Source: Zygnema cylindricum
Taxonomy: Eukaryota > Streptophyta > Zygnematophyceae > Zygnematales > Zygnemataceae
Assembly (NCBI GenBank): GCA_037447655.1
Contig: JBBHKE010001934.1
Coordinates: forward strand, 210,201-225,689
Direction: 5' to 3'
DNA length: 15,489 bases
This document shows positions 1 to 8,146 of the stretch, piece by piece. A program made the translations under genes and the position numbers. Position 1 is the stretch's first letter. Every line of letters starts with the position of its first letter. The notes beneath the pieces were generated by a model, which was not told where the DNA came from, made no database searches, and saw only the letters and a program-made list of their open reading frames with translations.

Positions 1-288
1 CCGTCTATTCCCATCGGTTCCGTACAAATTCTAATTGGATTCATTACTTTTCTTCTTACAAGTAATACAACCACTAGGTTTTAACTACTAAACCGTATTC
101 GCCAACCCCGTTCACGTAAAACTATCCAACTCTCTTTACTTCTTCGAACCACATCATTTTCCGTAAGTCATACCACTATTACTTTACCACCTACTAAGAT
201 CATCTACACGAATTTCTTTTCGAGTGTCTGAAGGTAAAGGGTTTCAGTGATGTATATCTCCCCTTTTCCATGATTTAGATCAGGTGTG
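1..288. repeat. Exact mirror image (reversed, not complemented) of 401-688
   Basis: Read backwards without complementing, bases 688 down to 401 give bases 1 to 288 exactly: position i equals position 689-i. I checked this ten bases at a time and found no mismatch. It fails at 289 against 400. From 289 upwards the sequence is normal integrase DNA of element H, matching the related stretch near 5340 in copy B, while below 289 that homology stops abruptly. The block encodes nothing recognisable on either strand. It is not a hairpin, since there is no complementarity, and not a purine/pyrimidine H-DNA mirror. No known enzymatic process writes DNA in reversed polarity, so I infer a sequence-handling artefact. 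It may extend left of the window. Confidence 0.95.
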
Positions 289-666
289 AGACTTTGTTTT
301 CAGGAAGTAGACTGTGGAGTACCTAGACCAGTCATCCATTATTGTTAACATAATGCTCTTCCCTACAACCGAAGGTACTCTTGCAGGTCCCCAGAAATCT
401 GTGTGGACTAGATTTAGTACCTTTTCCCCTCTATATGTAGTGACTTTGGGAAATGGAAGTCTGTGAGCTTTTCTTTAAGCACATCTACTAGAATCATCCA
501 CCATTTCATTATCACCATACTGAATGCCTTTTACTACACCAAGCTTCTTCATTTCTCTCAACCTATCAAAATGCACTTGCCCCAACCGCTTATGCCAAAT
601 CATCAATTTTGGATCACCAACATAATGAACATTCTTCTTTTCATTACTTAGGTTAATCTTAAACAT
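289..666 (-). pseudogene. Element H: GAG-pre-integrase and integrase N-terminal fragment
   Basis: This is the integrase end of the host copia element H, which would insert its cDNA. Bases 475-666 encode a GAG-pre-integrase segment containing WHKRLGQVHFDRL followed by a C-terminal SSRCA. It aligns with the same segment of copies B (5496-5700) and C. A TAA then replaces the Gln codon of the CAQGK motif seen in B. Beyond it, in the same frame, comes the start of the integrase core with LVHTDFWGPAR, holding the first catalytic Asp, and then DDWSRYSTVYF. The homology ends at 289, where the mirror block begins, so the rest of integrase, RT, RNase H and the 3' LTR are missing from the window. Clearly a fossil. 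The domain call is firm, and the exact left end depends on resolving the mirror artefact. Confidence 0.8.
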
Positions 667-1281
667 GCCTTGGCTACCCTTATCTGCCGTGAAGTAGACT
701 TCATCCCCATACTTAGCTGTAAAGACTCCCTATCTAGTGAAGGTATCAAACTCTTTGTCATCTTTCTAATACAGATGTAGAGACAAGATTTTTGCTCAGC
801 TGAGCAATGTAGAGTACATCAGAGAATGTGAGTAGAGAAGTCTTACCCTCCACTAAGACTTTTAGATCTATTGACCCCACTAGATGAGTAGTAACCACTC
901 TACCATCCCCATACTCTATCTCTACAGTAGGGATCTTTCTTAGCTTAGTAAAAAGTTGCTTATCACAACACACATGCATGGATGCACCTGAGTCGATGAT
1001 CCATCTTTAAGTTGTTTATCACGACACATATGCATGGATGCACCTGAGTCGATGATCCATCCTTCTTGTGGAGCTTCGCGAATTGCTCCAAGGGCACACT
1101 TATGTTTTCGAGGGATCTCCTTCCCCTCTAGACTCTCGTCAAGAAGAAGTTGGCCATCCTCCTCCTCAAAAGACTCGTCTTTGATTTCTCGTTTCACTTT
1201 TGTGACAACAAGTGCCTTCTTCTTCCATCCGGAAGAACCCCCTCCACGGTTCTCTTGGAGCCTCAACTCCGACATCTTGAC
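667..1281 (-). pseudogene. Element H: aspartic protease region, broken
   Basis: Copia protease cleaves the Gag-Pol polyprotein. The frame is continuous with the gag zinc knuckle upstream, as expected for the single gag-pol frame of copia elements. It contains an acidic linker, then the catalytic Asp-Ser-Gly inside GWIIDSGASMHMC at 1042-1050, followed by the flap-side sequence KIPTVEIEYGDGRV and LSKNLVSTSVL at 758-979. A 56-bp tandem duplication (955-1066) repeats the DSG stretch and shifts the frame, because 56 is not a multiple of three. A further frame break lies between 667 and 757 before the GAG-pre-integrase segment. By eye it is about two-thirds identical in protein to the same region of copy B, so H belongs to a related but distinct subfamily. 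Inactive. Confidence 0.8.
955..1066. repeat. 56-bp tandem duplication, two copies, in the H protease
   Basis: Units 955-1010 and 1011-1066 both start GTTG and both include GGATGCACCTGAGTCGATGA, with a few differences such as CACAACACAC against CACGACACAT. Copies B and C have a single unit. The duplication repeats the protease active-site codons and shifts the frame. Confidence 0.9.
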
Positions 1282-1941
1282 ACAATCCGCGATAAAGTGT
1301 CCTGGCTTTTTGCAAAAATGACAAAGGATTTTTGGGGGGCTCAGTCCTCCAGACTGATCTCTTTCCCCTTTGTACGGTTTCTTCGTATCCTTCCCCCATC
1401 AGTCCCCTCCTGTTGCTAGAGCTTGAATGCTTTTTCCTTCTCTCTTAATCTCCATGGTGTTTTTCTGCACAAGAATCGTCCAGACCATTGTATTCCACTT
1501 CTATGAACAGTCAGTCATTTCCACTACTCGATACACTATGTTCTCGTATTCGTCTGGTAACTTCATGATAAGAGTGTTAACTTTCATCTTCATTGTACTA
1601 GTCCACCGGGCACTTTCCATCTCCATATACAAACAAGGTAGATCATTACAATAATCTAACATCTTTCCTCCTTTGTAAGTGTAACTCACTAGCTTCTGCT
1701 CAGCCAACTGGAGCCCTTGAATACTACCAGCTCTACGAATCTCCACCAAACTCACCCACAACTCCTCGGCCTTGTAAATATGAAGGTGAGGGGTGGCGAA
1801 AGCTTGAGTGAGGTGCCTTAGAACGAAGTTCATAGCAGCCATGTTTACGTCTTCCCACATTTGAGTATCGTTTTCCACGGTCTTCACAATCGGCGCTCTC
1901 GGTGCCGTGGTAATAGGAGTGAGGGGTGTCTCCTTCCCTTT
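1282..1941 (-). pseudogene. Element H: gag, C-terminal part with UBN2 domain and zinc knuckle
   Basis: Gag forms the virus-like particle and binds element RNA. Read leftward from 1941, it gives a UBN2-type gag domain (AEELWVSLVEIRR, then KLVSYTYKGGKMLDYCNDL, then VNTLIMKLPDEYENIVYRV). A CCHC zinc knuckle, CHFCKKPGHFIADC, follows at 1282-1323 and fits C-x2-C-x4-H-x4-C. The reading frame is unbroken except for two stops, TAG at 1501-1503 and TGA at 1399-1401, and it leads directly into the protease frame. Its 5' part is not adjacent: it lies at 13493-13719, on the far side of the inserted array. When the array and one CCTTT copy are set aside, the two halves meet in the same frame, which is the strongest evidence that this and the right-hand fragment are one gene. 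Confidence 0.88.
1937..1941. repeat. Target-site duplication CCTTT, left copy
   Basis: CCTTT lies immediately outside the low end of LTR1 and is repeated exactly at 13488-13492, immediately outside the high end of LTR3. Five bases is the usual duplication length for copia integrases. Both copies lie in gag of element H. Confidence 0.88.
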
Positions 1942-2269
1942 TGCAATTTTGTGGTCTCCATTGACCCAAAGAATGAGCAGCCTATGTAAAGCCTATTGGA
2001 AAATATTTTCCCCTTCTACTTTCCCGGTGAATAAGCGCTCCACAAGCACACAAATATTCTGACCACCCTCACCCTTATGAGGATAAGACTCCCCTGAGTC
2101 AAACGCAAAAAGAATCATTGAATTTGCTCCCCTGAGCAGTAAGTTATGGCTGGTCAAAGATGACCTTTATAGTTACAAGCTCTCTTAGAGAGAGGTACCT
2201 AAATATTACTAAGTCTTGGTCTGCCTAATCACGACTACCTACTACAAAACCCTAGTCCAATAGGAACAC

Positions 2270-2275
2270 TATATA
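2270..2275 (-). promoter_or_regulatory. TATA box of LTR1
   Basis: TATATA within the palindrome CTATATAG, conserved at the same place in LTR2 and LTR3. Transcription of the element would start about 25-30 bases to the left, giving a U3 of about 580 bp and an R/U5 of about 300 bp. Confidence 0.6.
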
Positions 2276-2612
2276 GTACAAGAAGGTACAATGGGCGATG
2301 TACTTATTGTACGACCATTGTACGACAAGGTCTACAAGGTGACACCTGTCAGATCGGAAGCACTGGTTCCTCCTCCCATCTTCTCCGGTATCAAATAATG
2401 TTGCGCCACGTGGCACCGCGTGACGCTATCTCTGTATGCCGCCAAAAGCTCACTTCGCGTGGTGGCTATAATGCTGGCCGTCTGATCAAAATATATTTTA
2501 CACGGTTCAGATTCGCGTACATGCATGAATTGCTCCTTTTGGTTAGTCTGCTGTAAATTAGCTATTGCGTTAATATTTATATATTTATGAAACCCGTCAC
2601 GTGTATCGTTTC

Positions 2613-2692
2613 GTAGCGCCTTAATGGTTAAGGCGTTAGGCTATAGAGAATCTAGAGGTCGCAGGATCAAATCTCGACTTAGGCATCATTTT
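2613..2692 (+). other. tRNA-like / pol III-type block in LTR1
   Basis: An 8-bp perfect stem, CGCCTTAA/TTAAGGCG around TGG (2617-2635), resembles the D arm of class II tRNAs (TGGTTAAGGCG). About 30 nt on comes a degenerate B-box-like GGATCAAATCTC (2664-2675), then TTTT at 2689-2692. A TATA-rich stretch lies about 30 bp upstream (2574-2587). This is the most decayed of the four blocks. It is antisense to the element. Confidence 0.6.
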
Positions 2693-2829
2693 AGTAAAAA
2701 TACCGTCTACTTCAAAATCTGCCACTTTCTAAATATGGCGGCAGCCATGGCGCGCCTTTGATCCTCACTCTCTTTCTTTAAAGTAAAACTAAAATAGGGA
2801 AGTGAACTATCAATTACCTCTTTTCAACA

Positions 2830-2837
2830 CTCCCCTT
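2830..2837 (-). promoter_or_regulatory. Polypurine tract of copy B
   Basis: AAGGGGAG on the element strand directly abuts the start of LTR1. This is the expected plus-strand priming site; the matching AAAGGGAG abuts LTR2 in copy C. Confidence 0.75.
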
Positions 2838-2842
2838 AATTC

Positions 2843-3389
2843 CTAGTCACTTTTCAGTTTTAATCCACAGTTTTCTCTGCAATAAATCAACTTAGGGGAA
2901 GGCACTGGTTTTGTCATCATGTCTGCAATCATTTCTCTATCAGTTTTATGAACCAGTTTAATAATTTTATTTTCTACCTTCTCTCTGACAAAGCTTAGTC
3001 TAATATCCATATGCTTGATGTTTCGGATTAGGTGCAATAGAGATAGCAGCTTGATTATCACAAAAAACATTATGAGTTCTTGTCTTCATGAACCCAAGTT
3101 CTTCAAGAAGAGATTTCACCCACATTAATTCTTTGGTGGCAGCACAGGAAGCCATGTATTCAGCCTCCATAGTGGACTGAGGAACTCTTTTCTGTTGCTT
3201 GCTACTCCAACAACATGCACCAGATCCAATTTGCAACACATATCCAGTTGTACACCGCTTTAAAGGCACATCTCCATAACTGGCATCACTCCAGGTTGTG
3301 ACGTTAATGTGCTCCCCTCCCAAATGCAACCACAATTCCCTTGTCCCCACCAGATACCTCATCACCCTTTTGGCAGCCTACCAGTCTCT
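2843..3389 (-). pseudogene. Copy B: RNase H domain and pol C-terminus
   Basis: RNase H removes the RNA strand during reverse transcription. Bases 3000-3365 encode the copia RNase H with its acidic residues in order: Asp in TTWSDASYG, Glu in STMEAEY and Asp in VFCDNQAAI. The frame then breaks at a 10-bp deletion relative to copy C, just after PNPKH. The true C-terminus follows in another frame, within 2843-3070 (KHMDIRLSFVREKVENK, then MIADMMTKPVP, ending LKLKSD). An extra stop comes from TAG in the codon that is Glu in copy C (DWEAAKR), and a shared TAG follows LNEPR. It ends only about 6 bp from the polypurine tract, as is usual for copia pol. Inactive. Confidence 0.85.
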
Positions 3390-3626
3390 CTACCTTGGTT
3401 CATTTAGACTCTTGCTGAGGACTCCTACGGCTGTAACTATATCCGGCCGGGCACAATTCATAAAATATATTAAACTGCCTACAATCTGCCGATAAGGGAT
3501 ATTTTCCATAAATCTTCTTTCTATCTCATCTATCTCATCATTAATGATCAATATTCCTCCCTCTTCACTCCTTTCACACACTTTTTTCAAATCCATAGGA
3601 GTAGTACATCCGTTTGCTTTCTCCAT
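3390..3626 (-). pseudogene. Copy B: RT-RNase H connection segment
   Basis: It encodes MEKANGCTTPMDLKKV, ENIPYRQIVGSLIYFMNCARP and VGVLSKSLNEPR, the usual connection between copia RT and RNase H. It starts at an ATG that directly follows the TAA ending the RT frame (TAAATG), and it ends at a TAG. Both stops are present at the same places in copy C, so they predate the split of the copies. In an intact element this would be continuous with RT and RNase H. Confidence 0.85.
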
Positions 3627-4604
3627 TTAAAATTTTTCTAGCATATTACCAATTGCTTCTTTGTGAGTGAGTTTTATAATCCTATTCCCTCTATCTCTCT
3701 CCATTTGAATTCCCAAAATGTACTTTGCTTCGCCAAGATCTTTCATGCCAAAGCTGCTTCTAAGATCTCGTTTTAGGTTTCTAATTTTATCGCATGACTT
3801 GCTTAAGACCAACAAATCATCCACATAAATAGCAATAAATATCACTCCATCCTCATCCTCAAATAAATATATGGAGTGATCTGAACTAATTGTGATATAC
3901 CCCAAACCGGTCAAAAATTCATCGAGCTTTACATTCCACTCTCGCGGGGCTTGCTTAAGCCCATAGAGTGATTTTATCAGTTTGCAAACTTTGTTATCTT
4001 CCCCATTTTCCATGAATCCTTTCGGTTGCCTCATGTAAATTTCTTCTTCCAACTCTCCGTGCAAAAAGGCCGTTTTAATATCCATCTGGTGGATTTCCAT
4101 ATCCTCCGCTGCGGCTATACTTAAAAGGATTATAACAGAAGGAAATCTGACAACAGGTGCAAAGGTTTCTTCGTAGTCTATCCCCTCTTTCTGAGTATAA
4201 CCTTTTGCAACTAACTTAGCTTTGTACCTCTCAATGGTATTATCGCGGTTAAATTTAAGTTTAAAAACCCATTTACATCCAATCGGTTTTCGGTCCGGTA
4301 AACAATCTACCAACTCCCATGTAATGGCTTCCATGATAGATGCCATTACTTCATTTATAGATGTGATCCACCGGCTACTTTCTGGTGTGTTTATGGCCTC
4401 TAAGTATGTCTGAGGTTCATTCGGGTGAGACATTTTTGTGAGTTGGTTATTTACTTGTCTTTCTTGAAGTCGTTTACTACTTCTTCTTCCCCCTTCAAAA
4501 TCGGACGCCAGTATAGAAGGCATCCTTGGGTTTCGTTTAGGGAGATTTTGAGCTCCCGTATCTTCCAATTCTCGTGTCTCATCAAGTTCCTCATCGATTT
4601 CCAT
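3627..4604 (-). pseudogene. Copy B: reverse transcriptase (RVT_2 type)
   Basis: An open segment of 325 codons carries most of a copia RT. It has the linker with RRSSKRLQER, then EPQTYLEAINTPESSRWI, WVFKLKFN, RYKAKLVAKGYTQKEG and FAPVVRFPSV. The first catalytic Asp is in MDIKTAFLHGELEEEIYM, then SLYGLKQAPREW, and the catalytic pair is in FIAIYVDDLLVLS. It ends at the shared TAA after MLEKF. The upstream frame is cut by a single-base shift in a long T run (A run on the coding strand, about 4666-4677) where copy C has an interrupting C. The RT core keeps its key residues, but it is separated from integrase upstream and RNase H downstream. Confidence 0.9.
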
Positions 4605-5065
4605 TTCGTATTGTGGCGTTGCCTCGGATCTTGTCCTTTCCTCCTTCTCCTTTGGTAGATCAGCAGATTTTTTTTTTCTCCCTCTTCTTTCTCTTCATTT
4701 TCAAAGTCGAAGTCAAAAAATTGATCCGATTCAAATCTGATTTTGACTTCTTTATTATATTTGAATGGATCAATGGACTTCTCTTCATTCATCACCACTA
4801 TGTGTTTTACCAAAATTATATCTCTCTTTTTCAAGTCATGCACTCGGTATCCTTTTGTGGTCTCATCATATCCTACAAGATATCCTGGCTTCCCTCTCCC
4901 CTCTAACTTCCATTTAGTCTTATCGGAATCCAAACTGTAGACTTGACTTTCGAACACTCTCAAACTAGACAAATCAGGCTTTCTTCCTGTCCACCTCTCA
5001 TACGGAGTTTCCTCCTTATTTGCTGAAGTTATGACTCTATTTTTGATGAAATTAGCATTGTTCAT
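4605..5065 (-). pseudogene. Copy B: integrase C-terminal region
   Basis: It begins near MNNANFIKNRVITSANKEE and contains ETPYERWTGRKPDLSSLRVF, GYLVGYDETTKGYRV and HIVVMNEEKSIDPF, the usual copia sequence after the integrase catalytic core. The frame is intact to the acidic run EEKEEGEK, where the homopolymer frameshift throws it into a meaningless lysine/arginine-rich tail that overlaps the start of the RT segment. Copy C has two TGA stops in the corresponding GKPGYLVGY region that B lacks, so these lesions were acquired separately. Confidence 0.8.
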
Positions 5066-5495
5066 AGACTCCCCCCAAAATTACAACACTATCCTCTTAT
5101 CAGTTAACATACTTTTGGACATATCTCCTAAAGTTCTATTCACTCTTTCTGCTACTCCATTTTGTTCCGGATTATAGAGAACAGTTTTCTCATGATGAAT
5201 TCCTTCTTCTTTAAGATAATCTTCAAATTCCCTTGAGGTGTATTCTTTCCCATTATCACTTCTTATCTCTTTTATTCAGGTTTCGTGTAGTTCTTCACTC
5301 CATACTTTATACTCTTTGAAATATCTCAATACCTCTGACTTATGTCTGAGAAAGTATACCTTTCTTGTATCTAGACCAATCATCTGTGATGGTTAACATC
5401 CATCTCTTCCCCCCATGTGAAGCATACCTAACAGGTCCCCAAACATCAGTGTGAACTAGATCTAATACTTTCTCTCTCCTAAATGTGGTTGCTTT
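5066..5495 (-). pseudogene. Copy B: integrase catalytic core, no open frame left
   Basis: Compared with copy C (10460-10798) it encodes the same core in pieces. There is LVHTDVWGP with the first Asp, then a one-base shift around the TDDWSRY stretch, then a TGA before IKEIRSDNGKEY with the second Asp, and finally QNGVAERVNRTL with the catalytic Glu, which is better kept here than in C. No single frame spans it. This is a remnant of a DD35E integrase. Confidence 0.75.
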
Positions 5496-6167
5496 TTAAA
5501 ATGGGAGTCTATGAATCTTACCTTGGGCACATCCACTACAATCATCAAAGGTCTCATCATCCTCAAAAGTAATACCCTCCACTATTCCCATTTTCTTCAT
5601 TTTCTTTAATCTATCTAGATGCACATGCCCCAACCTTTTATGCCAAAGCATCATCTCACTTGCACACGAGTAGAGAACACTCTTTTCATTGCAAGTAACA
5701 ATTCTGAACATTCCTTGACTACCCTTCTTAGCTATGAAATAAACCTCATTATCAAAGCTTGCTGTGAAGATTCCTTTCCGAGTTCCCGTTTCAAACTCAT
5801 TTTCATCTAGGACAGCTGTTGAGACTAGGTTCTTGCTAAGCTGTGGAATGTAAAGAACCTCTGAGAATGTTACAATTGAGGCCTTTCCATCAACTACAAC
5901 CTTCAAGTCAACAGTTCCAACAAGACTTTTGGTTTCTACTCTGCCTTCTCCGTACTCTATCTCAACTGTTGGGATCTTTCTCAATTTAGTGAACCACCGC
6001 TTATCTTTGCACATATGCATTGAAGCCCCTGAGTCTATGATCCACCCATCCTCGGGTGGATCCCTCTTACCTCCGAAAGCACACTTTTGTCTCCGTGGAA
6101 TGTCGACATGCTTTTCAGTGTTTTTAGGATTAAGAAGAAGCTCCTCAAGCTCCTCTTCCTGTTTGGT
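5496..6167 (-). pseudogene. Copy B: protease and GAG-pre-integrase region
   Basis: A clean open segment runs from just after a TAA at 6168-6170 down to 5496. It contains the protease active site GWIIDSGASMHMC, with Asp-Ser-Gly codons at 6027-6035. KIPTVEIEYGEGRVETK and LSKNLVSTAVLDENEF follow, and then the GAG-pre-integrase segment WHKRLGHVHLDRLKKMKKMG. The end is DDCSGCAQGKIHRLPF, so the His/Cys pairs of the integrase zinc-binding region are visible. The frame stops right after HRLPF. Of the three protease regions here, this is the only one with an undamaged DSG site in a long frame. Confidence 0.87.
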
Positions 6168-6186
6168 TTATTCGTTCTCTTGCTCA

Positions 6187-7242
6187 TCATGAAATTGATT
6201 TAGGAAAGCCTATTTCTTTCCTCCATTTCTTGAGGTCCCTTGCCCATCTTTTAGTCGAAGATCTGCAAGTTTGCCACAATCTGCCATATAGTGTCCAGGT
6301 TTCTTGTAGGTGACATAATCCTCTTCGAGAAGTTCCTCTCCCCTGTCTATCAAATCTGCCACCTCCTTGTTCTCTTCCTCCAAATTTTTGATATGGATCT
6401 TTCTCTCTCTCCTCATCACGCTTCCGCCAATCATCTCCTACAGACAATGCTTGAACACTTGGACTCCCTCTCCTAAGCTCGATGGTGCTTTCTTTCACTA
6501 AAATCATTCCCACTGTGTCATCCCAAATCCAATTGCTATCTCCTATATCCTGCAATCGATTAATGATATTCTCATACTCTTCAGGTAGTTTCATCATTAA
6601 TGTGTTCACTCTTTGTCTCTCAGACCATGAGTTACCTACACTCTCTAGCTCTCCAAATAATGCTCCTAAATCATTGCAATAATTATTCATGCTTCCTCCC
6701 TTATAAGTATAAGCTGCAATCTTGTTTTCTGCCAGCTGTTGCTGCTGCAATGATCCACTCTTATATTTGTTGACTAGTGATATCCAAATCTGAGATGACG
6801 ATTTGACATGCATAAGGAAAATGGCAATGCCCTTTGCTACACTTTTAAGAATTAAGAGCTTAACAACCTTTTTTTTGTAGTTCCACTTTTCATACTGTGA
6901 TCTTTCGGTGTGATCCGTTGTCGCCGTTGCTAGGTGTGCTGCTGCCGGTATCGCCTTCGGCAATGGTGTCACTTGAGTTGCAACTCCTCCCTTTTCTCCT
7001 TCCATGACAATCTCCTCTTTTTCCTCGTCTTCATCCTCAGTGATGGTGGCAGCTGTTCTACCTACTGTAGAGGCAGAGGTGCCAAAAAAACGCGTTCCTC
7101 CAAACCCAGGTGGAGGTGGGCATCGAACTTGTCCGAACACTATGCCCCATAGGTGTTTCTCAAATAGTTCTCCCTTTATCGTCATTTCCTAATAAAGAAA
7201 GTCTGATCAATCAAGCATGGGCACCATAGACGGTGGGCCCAT
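6187..7242 (-). pseudogene. Copy B: gag
   Basis: The original start is the ATG inside the primer-binding site (7240-7242), as in copies C and H, giving MGPPSMVP. It is followed within 20 codons by a TGA and a TAG. An open segment of 332 codons restarts at 7185. It has the N-terminal GELFEKHLWGIVFGQVRCPPP, an acidic stretch, and a UBN2-type domain with NKYKSGSLQQQQLAENKIAA, GGSMNNYCNDLGAL and VNTLMMKLPEEYENIINRL. Just before the zinc knuckle the frame shifts: the first Cys pair is damaged (LCHLQ in one frame, YKKPGHYMADC in the other). The last codons at the low end are therefore out of frame. Non-functional, but a long fossil. Confidence 0.85.
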
Positions 7243-7246
7243 AACC
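7232..7246 (-). promoter_or_regulatory. Primer-binding site of copy B (initiator tRNA-Met anticodon arm)
   Basis: The plus strand reads GGTGGGCCCATAACC, which equals about nucleotides 26-40 of plant initiator tRNA-Met as I recall it, including the CAU anticodon. It directly abuts LTR2, so half-tRNA priming is expected. The gag ATG is part of the site. Confidence 0.82.
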
Positions 7247-7574
7247 TACAATTCTGTGGTCTCCATTGACCTAGAGAATGAGCAGCCTATGTAAAGCCTC
7301 TAGGATAATATTTTCCCCTTCTACTTTCCCGCTGAAGAAGCACCGCACAGGCACACAAATATTCTAAGCACTCTCACCCCTGTGAGGACAAGACTCCCTT
7401 GAGTCTAACGCAAAAAAAATCACTGAATTTGCTCCCCTGAGCAGTAAGATATGGCTGGTCAAAGATGACCTTTATAGTTAAAAGCTCTCTTAGAAAGAGG
7501 TACCTAAATTTCACTAAGTCTTGGTCTGCCTACCTACGACTGCTTACTACTAAACCGTATCCCAATAGAAACAC

Positions 7575-7580
7575 TATATA
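7575..7580 (-). promoter_or_regulatory. TATA box of LTR2
   Basis: TATATA inside CTATATAG, at the same position as in LTR1 and LTR3. It would drive minus-strand transcription of copy B. Confidence 0.6.
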
Positions 7581-7913
7581 GTACACGAAGGTACACTAGG
7601 CGATGTACTTATTGTACGACATGGCTTTCAAAGTGACGCTTGTCAAAACGAGAGCCATGGTTCCTCCTCCCATCTTCTTTGGTATCCAATAGTATGGTGC
7701 CACGTGGCGTCGCGTGACGCTATCCCCAAAGGCCGCCAAAAGTTTATTGTGGGTGGCGGCTGCAATTGTGGGCGTCCGATCATTTGTATTTATGCGGCTT
7801 CGATTTGCTTCCATGCATTAATTGATTAATGCGTGTTTTCGTTAGTCTGCTGCAAATTAGTCCGATTAATAAATAGATCAATATGCGTGATACGTGGTTC
7901 GTACATATTTTCG

Positions 7914-7994
7914 CTAGTGCCTTAATAGATAAGGCTTAGGTCTAAATAGTAGTCCGTAGACCCCGGTTCAAATCCGGCGAGAGGCAGTATTTTT
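7914..7994 (+). other. tRNA-like / pol III-type block in LTR2
   Basis: The D-arm stem is GCCTT/AAGGC (7919-7923 with 7931-7935), close to the D arm of arginine tRNAs. The TpsiC arm is CCGG-TTCAAAT-CCGG (7963-7977) with the classic 7-nt loop. This includes a perfect B box, GGTTCAAATCC (7965-7975), 30 nt after the D arm. A T5 run (7990-7994) follows directly, as a pol III terminator would. The middle has GTCTA/TAGAC complementarity but no clean anticodon arm, and acceptor pairing is only partial, so I call it tRNA-derived, not a tRNA gene. It reads antisense to the element. Confidence 0.75.
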
Positions 7995-8138
7995 CTACAA
8001 ATAGTAAAATACCTTCTATTTCAATCTACCTCCTTCTAAATGACGCGGCAGCCATGGCGTGCCTTTGGCTCTCTATTTCTCTCTCTTTACATTCTAACTA
8101 AAATATAGAAGTGAACTATTAATTACCTCTTTTCAACA

Positions 8139-8146
8139 CTCCCTTT
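8139..8146 (-). promoter_or_regulatory. Polypurine tract of copy C
   Basis: AAAGGGAG on the element strand directly abuts the start of LTR2. Confidence 0.75.

Larger units (their letters stand above)
1942..2829 (-). repeat. LTR1 (3' LTR of copy B)
   Basis: It has TG...CA ends (TGCAATTTTG at the low end, TTTCAACA at the high end, plus strand). It aligns along its length with LTR2 and LTR3, at about 85-90% in the R/U5 half by eye and clearly less in distal U3. It carries a TATA box for minus-strand transcription (2270-2275), a perfect GCCACGTGGC palindrome (2405-2414), a CTCTCT/AGAGAG hairpin near 2183-2200 and an antisense tRNA-like block (2613-2692). On its low side the sequence is gag of H, not a primer-binding site, so it is the outer edge of the array. 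Confidence 0.9.
7247..8138 (-). repeat. LTR2 (5' LTR of B and 3' LTR of C)
   Basis: 892 bp, very close to LTR3 (about 95% by eye) and clearly further from LTR1. The low terminal dinucleotide is TA instead of TG, a point change. At the high end it shares GAAGTGAACTAT with LTR1 rather than LTR3, as a crossover hybrid would. It has TATA at 7575-7580, GCCACGTGGC at 7699-7708, a CTCTCTTAGAAAGAG hairpin in R/U5 and the tRNA-like block 7914-7994. It has a primer-binding site on the low side and a polypurine tract on the high side, so it serves both neighbours. Confidence 0.92.

Noticed and set aside
1-688. Reading the 1-288/401-688 symmetry as an inverted repeat, hairpin or H-DNA mirror repeat
   Set aside because: The arms are not complementary, so no hairpin is possible, and they are mixed purine/pyrimidine, so they do not meet the H-DNA requirement.
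2332-2526. Minus-strand frames in LTR1 (and 7596-7814, 12945-13163 in LTR2/3)
   Set aside because: They are U3 sequence. The LTR2 and LTR3 versions match each other only because the LTRs do, and the LTR1 version differs in frame and length.
7914-7994. A functional tRNA gene
   Set aside because: The D and T arms and terminator are good, but there is no clean 7-bp acceptor or anticodon arm, and the same block is an LTR component in four places.
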